Shown here: piece after piece, positions 6,893 through 10,422 of the stretch
Layout: each line of letters begins with the position of its first letter
How positions within the stretch are numbered: position 1 is the first letter of the stretch
Origin: an uncultured Eubacterium sp.
Lineage (GTDB): Bacteria; Bacillota; Clostridia; Lachnospirales; Lachnospiraceae
Length of the DNA stretch: 10,422 nt
Direction of reading: 5' to 3'
Assembly (NCBI GenBank): GCA_946611445.1
Contig: CAMODP010000058.1
Coordinates: 1 to 10,422 of the forward strand
Program-made: the position numbers and the translations under genes
The notes under the pieces: generated by a model
Databases searched by the model: none
Told to the model about the DNA's origin: nothing
What the model saw: the letters and a program-made list of their open reading frames with translations, nothing else

Positions 6893-8047
6893 TTGAAGGT
6901 CAGGAAGAAATACAGAAAAATAATGAAAGTATTTCTCGGCACAGCGGCAGCTGCCGCAGGCGCGCTGATTATTTTTCTTGCCGTATTTTACGTACCGGAA
7001 GATCACGCGGAGGTTGTCGGCAGCATCCGGTACTCTGACCAGGAGATCCGGCGCATGGTGTTTACGGGGTTCCGCGAGCACAACTCCCTGTATCTCGCGT
7101 TCCGGAAAAAGGTGATCGACCCGGGGGTCTATTTTATCTCTTCCATAGAGGTTGAGTACCAGGGACACAACCGGGTGCGGCTGCAGGTAAATGAAGACAT
7201 GCCGATTGGCTATATTGAGCAGGACGGCTATGACTATTATTTCAATTCCGAAGGAATTGTCCTGGAAGCCATGCTGCTCTCGGAGAATGACCCGATGCTG
7301 CATCCGTCAGTCACGGAGCCGGCCGGAGGGGCAGTTCTTCCGAATGATTCGACGGGAGGAACGCTTCTGCCGGATGAATCGGGAGAGGGGACGCTTCAGC
7401 CGGCAGGCGCAGACGGAAGCGGCACTGCCGGATCCGGAATGACTGAATCCGGTACAGCTGCATCCGGCACTTCCGGAGAAGCCCTGTACAGCGGAGAGGA
7501 TATGCAGGCCATGGAGGCGCAGATGGCGGAGGCCGTGGCAGACACCGGGTTTCATGCGGCTCTTACGGATGTAACCAGGATCGAGGGGCTGACGAACCAG
7601 AAACTGAAGGTGGGCAGTGTGATCCGCGTGGAGGATACGTCCGTCTTTCACACGATCCTGGCCCTGACAAAGATATTCAGTAAATTCAGTCTGAAGCCGG
7701 ATTACATCACGTACAATGAAAACCGGCAGCTGGTTCTGCACTACGCGGATGTCAAGGTCAATATCGGAGGAGAGGCGAACCTGGAGGCGAAGCTGGCCCG
7801 GTGCGGTGTCATTCTTCCCGAGCTGGAGGGCATGCAGGGAACGCTGCATCTGGAAAACTGGACGGAAGATACCGTCAATATTGTGTTCAGCCCGGATACG
7901 GAAGAAGAGGCTGCCGGAGAGGGCACAGAAGAAGAGACAGTCCTTCCGGATGAGAGCGCATCGCCTGACGACGCGATGCGGGCAGACGCCGAGGAATTCT
8001 ACCAGAACTTCCTCAGCCAGGCGCCCGGATATCAGGAAGAAGGATAG
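6893..8047 (+). CDS. divIB: Cell division protein DivIB/FtsQ with a low-complexity insert
   Basis: DivIB (FtsQ) is a bitopic divisome protein that joins FtsL and DivIC and helps control septal wall synthesis. The 384-residue product has a short basic N-terminus, one membrane segment (about 12-33), a POTRA-like region (about 40-100) and the characteristic beta-domain entry VNEDMPIGYIEQDGYDYYF (99-117) followed by GIVLEA. The beta domain then appears interrupted by roughly 90 residues rich in Gly, Ser, Thr, Pro and acidic residues. It resumes near VTRIEGLTNQKLKVG (227-241), which resembles the family's usual 'P.I.GL' segment. An acidic C-terminal tail includes a second LPDES. TTG 6893 is chosen because GGAGGA lies at 6877-6882; ATG 6923 is a possible alternative and would shorten the protein by ten residues. 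ftsW, often placed just before this gene, is absent here. Confidence 0.88.
   Translation: MKVRKKYRKIMKVFLGTAAAAAGALIIFLAVFYVPEDHAEVVGSIRYSDQEIRRMVFTGFREHNSLYLAFRKKVIDPGVYFISSIEVEYQGHNRVRLQVNEDMPIGYIEQDGYDYYFNSEGIVLEAMLLSENDPMLHPSVTEPAGGAVLPNDSTGGTLLPDESGEGTLQPAGADGSGTAGSGMTESGTAASGTSGEALYSGEDMQAMEAQMAEAVADTGFHAALTDVTRIEGLTNQKLKVGSVIRVEDTSVFHTILALTKIFSKFSLKPDYITYNENRQLVLHYADVKVNIGGEANLEAKLARCGVILPELEGMQGTLHLENWTEDTVNIVFSPDTEEEAAGEGTEEETVLPDESASPDDAMRADAEEFYQNFLSQAPGYQEEG
7325..7414 (+). repeat. Three degenerate 30-base repeats encoding a decapeptide in divIB
   Basis: Three consecutive 30-base units encode GGAVLPNDST, GGTLLPDESG and EGTLQPAGAD (residues 145-174). The first two are clearly related and the third shares GTL.P. 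The segment is followed by a Gly/Ser/Thr-rich stretch to about residue 196 with repeated TCCGG at the DNA level. This looks like repeat-slippage expansion inside the gene, without a change of frame. Confidence 0.6.
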
Positions 8048-8057
8048 AAAAAACCTG

Positions 8058-8086
8058 TTGCAAGAATTGTGAATCGCATATATTAT
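8058..8086 (+). promoter_or_regulatory. Sigma-A-type promoter for ftsZ
   Basis: TTGCAA (8058-8063, five of six to TTGACA) and TATTAT (8081-8086, five of six to TATAAT) are separated by exactly 17 bases, in an AT-rich patch that stands out from the surrounding sequence. Transcription would start near 8093 and give a 75-base leader before the ftsZ start. This would let ftsZ be expressed apart from the upstream genes. Confidence 0.7.
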
Positions 8087-8112
8087 TATAGGTAAGGTAT
8101 TTTTGGAACAGC

Positions 8113-8130
8113 CTTTCCCTGTGCGGAAAG
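8113..8130 (+). other. Small hairpin in the ftsZ leader
   Basis: CTTTCC (8113-8118) and GGAAAG (8125-8130) form a perfect 6-base stem with a 6-base loop between the proposed promoter and the ftsZ ribosome binding site. No T-run follows. It could stabilise the leader or modulate translation; no known riboswitch class is recognised. Confidence 0.35.
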
Positions 8131-8167
8131 TGTCAATATCAGCGAGAGCCATGAAGGAGGAAGTGTT

Positions 8168-9319
8168 TTGTTAGAGATTATGACGAACGAAGCTGAATCT
8201 TCAGCAAAAATTATTGTTGTCGGTGTCGGCGGCGCCGGAAATAACGCGGTCAACAGGATGGTCGATGAGGCGATCGGCGGCGTTGAGTTTATCGGTGTAA
8301 ATACAGACAGACAGGCACTGACCCTCTGCAAGGCTCCGACCGTACTCCAGATCGGCGAGAAGGTGACAAAGGGCCTGGGCGCCGGCGCAAAGCCGGAGGT
8401 TGGTCAGAAAGCTGCCGAGGAAAGCGTTGAAGAGATCCGCAGCCTTCTGGAAGGGGCGGACATGGTATTCGTCACCTGCGGTATGGGCGGCGGAACAGGA
8501 ACAGGCGCCGCGCCGATCGTGGCCGGCATCGCAAAAGAGCTGGGCTGCCTGACAGTCGGCGTCGTGACAAAGCCGTTCCGCTTCGAAGCGCGCACCCGCA
8601 TGTCCAATGCGCTTTCGGGCATTGAGAAGCTGAAACAGAATGTGGACACGCTCATCGTGATTCCGAATGACAAGCTGCTGGAGATCGTAGACCGCAGAAC
8701 CACAATGCCGGAGGCGCTCGCCAAGGCTGATGAGGTGCTGCAGGAAGCCGTCCAGGGCATCACAGACCTGATCAATCTGCCGGCTCTGATCAATCTGGAC
8801 TTCGCGGATGTTCAGACCGTCATGAAAGACAAGGGCATTGCCCACATCGGCATCGGCGACGCCAAAGGCGATGACAAGGCTCTTGAAGCCGTCCAGAAGG
8901 CTGTTGCCAGCCCGCTTCTGGAGACGACCATCGAGGGCGCGACGCATGTCATCATCAATATCTCCGGTGACATCAGCCTGATGGATGCCAGCGATGCTGC
9001 GGGCTATGTGCAGAACCTTGCCGGCGAGGAGGCAAATATCATCTTCGGCGCCATGTATGACGATTCCGTTCCGGATATGGCGAGAATCACTGTCATCGCA
9101 ACCGGACTGGACGACGCGACCGCCCGCGAGGCCAGCGTTTCCGCCAAGAAGAAATCCATCGAAGAGACCAAGAAGAATTCCTTTGCCAATGCCGGTTACA
9201 AGATGCCGACATTCAATCTGCCGAAGGCGACTGTGACGTCACCGCAGCCGACAGCAGCTCCGGCTCCCGGCGTGCAGAAGAAGGACATCCAGATTCCGGA
9301 TTTCCTGCAGAGAAGATAA
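8168..9319 (+). CDS. ftsZ: Cell division protein FtsZ
   Basis: FtsZ is the tubulin-like GTPase that polymerises into the cytokinetic ring. The 383-residue protein has the nucleotide-binding segment [14 protein letters not shown] (18-31), the tubulin signature GGGTGTG (107-113), and the T7 loop NLDFADV (209-215) with the GTP-hydrolysing Asp. A variable linker (about 320-370) precedes the conserved C-terminal peptide [11 protein letters not shown], which in the family binds membrane tethers such as FtsA or SepF. The TTG at 8168 is chosen because AAGGAGG (8154-8160) sits seven bases upstream and the resulting MLEI start is typical. The in-frame ATG at 8180 is 19 bases from that site and so less likely. 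A separate promoter precedes the gene and a strong hairpin follows it, so ftsZ probably closes the transcription unit. Confidence 0.98.
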   Translation: MLEIMTNEAESSAKIIVVGVGGAGNNAVNRMVDEAIGGVEFIGVNTDRQALTLCKAPTVLQIGEKVTKGLGAGAKPEVGQKAAEESVEEIRSLLEGADMVFVTCGMGGGTGTGAAPIVAGIAKELGCLTVGVVTKPFRFEARTRMSNALSGIEKLKQNVDTLIVIPNDKLLEIVDRRTTMPEALAKADEVLQEAVQGITDLINLPALINLDFADVQTVMKDKGIAHIGIGDAKGDDKALEAVQKAVASPLLETTIEGATHVIINISGDISLMDASDAAGYVQNLAGEEANIIFGAMYDDSVPDMARITVIATGLDDATAREASVSAKKKSIEETKKNSFANAGYKMPTFNLPKATVTSPQPTAAPAPGVQKKDIQIPDFLQRR

Positions 9320-9373
9320 GGACCCCAAAGAAGCCGGAAACTGCAGGGCAGAAAAAACACGACTTTTATAACA

Positions 9374-9401
9374 ACACCCCCGCCGATACCGGCGGGGGTG
9401 T
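9374..9401 (+). terminator. Probable terminator hairpin after ftsZ (possibly bidirectional)
   Basis: A perfect 12-base stem, ACACCCCCGCCG (9374-9385) and CGGCGGGGGTGT (9390-9401), closes a 4-base loop 54 bases after the ftsZ stop. It is by far the strongest hairpin in the window. The T-run after it is weak on both strands (CTTGCT on +, TGTTAT on -), so efficiency is uncertain. Its place between convergent genes suggests it stops transcription from both sides. Confidence 0.75.
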
Positions 9402-9477
9402 CTTGCTGCACTAAGTGCAACGGTTTTTAAAACACTTGTTGCGCAGGTTATTAAATCCTTTTGGCGCTGCTTACTTG

Positions 9478-9508
9478 CGTCCGCTGGAATTGTCTTAACC
9501 AGCGGACG
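9478..9508 (-). other. Perfect 10-bp inverted repeat after aroE
   Basis: CGTCCGCTGG (9478-9487) and CCAGCGGACG (9499-9508) form a perfect stem with an 11-base loop, starting 11 bases past the aroE stop. On the aroE transcript no T-run follows the stem, so it is not a classical intrinsic terminator. It could be a weak terminator or a 3'-end stabilising hairpin. Confidence 0.5.
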
Positions 9509-9519
9509 AACAGCAACAT

Positions 9520-10395
9520 TTACTTAAAGAATAATTCGCGTATCTTCTCTGTCGGCATCTCTCTGCCGGTCCAGAGGCGAAAGGCCTCAGCCCCCTGATA
9601 GAGCAACATGTACATGCCGTTGAAGACCCGGCATCCGGCTTCTTCTGCTTGTTTAAGCAGCCTGGTCTTTCTGGGAGAGTATATGATGTCTGATACTACC
9701 AGCCGATTATGGAAGAGGGACGGATCCTGAATCAGGGAGTGGTCTGTATCAGGTTCCATGCCAACAGGCGTGGCATTGACCAACAACGTGCTTGCCTGCA
9801 CTGCTTCTGCAAAGATATCTGTGTTTTCAATATCAATCAGCGAAGCCCGGCAGGGGGTTCGTTCTGTGATGCTCTGGACGAGGCGTTCTGAGCGGGCATG
9901 AAAGCGGCTGGCGGGTCGGGCGGCGATATACAGTCTCTCTGCGCCGTCCAGAGCTGCCTGGGCGGCGATGGCAGACGCGGCGCCACCCGCACCCATTATT
10001 GTCAGGGTATTTCCTGCTGCGCTCCAGCCGGCATCTGAGGCAGAACGCAGGAAACCTGCTCCATCTGTGTTGTGGCCGATCATGCGGCCATCACAGTTGA
10101 CCACCGTATTGACAGCGCCGATCAGATCGGCGGCAGGTGAGAGCTCATCCGCCAGGTCTGCCATGAGGTTTTTGTCAGGCATGGTCAGGTTAAAACCCAG
10201 AATGCCGCACTGACGCAGGCCTTCAACAGCAGCAGGAAGTGCACTTTCGTCAACATCAAAACACAGGTAGACGCAGTTCAGCCCCAGCAGGCGGAATGCG
10301 GTATTATGCATGGCAGGGGAGAGACTGTGGGCGACGGGGCTGCCGAGAAGCGCCGTCAGACGGGTGCTGCCGTCAAAGTGCGGAAAATGTTCCAT
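9520..10395 (-). CDS. aroE: Shikimate dehydrogenase (NADP+)
   Basis: AroE reduces 3-dehydroshikimate to shikimate in the shikimate pathway in the cytoplasm. The 291-residue protein, of normal length, shows the substrate-binding SLSPAMHN (24-31), the catalytic lysine motif NLTMPDK (Lys75), GHNTDGAGF (107-115, with the conserved Asp111), the dinucleotide-binding GAGGAASAI (135-143), NATPVGM (207-213), YSPRKTRLL (239-247) and the closing NGMYMLLYQGAEAF (259-272). The usual NRT-like cofactor motif is replaced by IAAR (157-160), so the cofactor preference is less certain than the fold. The start has AGGAGG on the - strand (10406-10411), ten bases upstream. It runs convergent to ftsZ and is unrelated to division; its promoter lies outside the window. 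Confidence 0.95.
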   Translation of the reverse strand: MEHFPHFDGSTRLTALLGSPVAHSLSPAMHNTAFRLLGLNCVYLCFDVDESALPAAVEGLRQCGILGFNLTMPDKNLMADLADELSPAADLIGAVNTVVNCDGRMIGHNTDGAGFLRSASDAGWSAAGNTLTIMGAGGAASAIAAQAALDGAERLYIAARPASRFHARSERLVQSITERTPCRASLIDIENTDIFAEAVQASTLLVNATPVGMEPDTDHSLIQDPSLFHNRLVVSDIIYSPRKTRLLKQAEEAGCRVFNGMYMLLYQGAEAFRLWTGREMPTEKIRELFFK

Positions 10396-10422
10396 GGATG
10401 TGGTACCTCCTGGGTTTGAGTG

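Noticed and set aside
5522..7303. A 593-codon open frame on the - strand across murD and the start of divIB.
   Set aside because: It lies antisense to well-recognised genes, its translation resembles no known family, and it has no gene-like context. It is a shadow of codon bias on the + strand.
7415..7480. Repeated TCCGG motifs in divIB considered as a CRISPR-like or regulatory array.
   Set aside because: They are short, unevenly spaced and in frame, encoding Ser-Gly steps of a low-complexity protein segment.
8064..8092. A sporulation sigma factor promoter before ftsZ (the CATATATTATTATA segment).
   Set aside because: The -35 elements for sigma E, F or G do not line up at proper spacing, whereas a 17-base-spaced sigma-A pair fits well.
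9374..9508. A small RNA gene or transposon remnant in the ftsZ-aroE gap.
   Set aside because: No promoter with acceptable spacing, no transposase fragment and no target-site duplication were seen; terminators explain the hairpins more simply.

Overview
The window is most of a division and cell wall (dcw) gene cluster from a Gram-positive, low-to-mid GC bacterium, very probably a Clostridia member and most likely Lachnospiraceae. The reasons are the gene order, the MraZ opening [15 protein letters not shown], an FtsZ opening MLEI.TNEAE with the C-terminal peptide [11 protein letters not shown], strong AGGAGG-type ribosome binding sites and frequent TTG starts. The family assignment is inferred from remembered family resemblance, not from a search.

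Layout on the + strand: mraZ (6-437), rsmH (465-1418), an ftsL-like gene (1460-1996), a class B penicillin-binding protein of the FtsI/PBP2B/SpoVD type (2147-4495), mraY (4497-5471), murD (5516-6886), divIB/ftsQ (6893-8047) and ftsZ (8168-9319). A strong hairpin follows ftsZ at 9374-9401. After a 200-base convergent gap, aroE (shikimate dehydrogenase) lies on the - strand (9520-10395). It belongs to aromatic amino acid synthesis and is not part of the cluster.

The genes form a coherent set. MraZ is the cluster's transcriptional regulator and RsmH methylates 16S rRNA. MraY and MurD make cytoplasmic and lipid-linked peptidoglycan precursors. FtsL, DivIB and the penicillin-binding protein are membrane divisome parts that carry out and control septal synthesis, and FtsZ forms the ring. 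Two good sigma-A-type promoters sit inside the cluster, one before the penicillin-binding protein gene (2058-2086) and one before ftsZ (8058-8086). The block therefore appears to be read as at least three overlapping transcription units. Three genes (the penicillin-binding protein, divIB, ftsZ) are best started at TTG.

I see no mobile element, CRISPR array, tRNA or rRNA, and no undescribed system. The points worth a second look are local: no ftsW or murG in the usual place between murD and divIB; a repeat-bearing low-complexity insert inside the DivIB beta domain; a long acidic tail on the penicillin-binding protein where some relatives carry PASTA domains; a small tandem repeat spanning the rsmH stop codon; and several perfect inverted repeats in the intergenic gaps.
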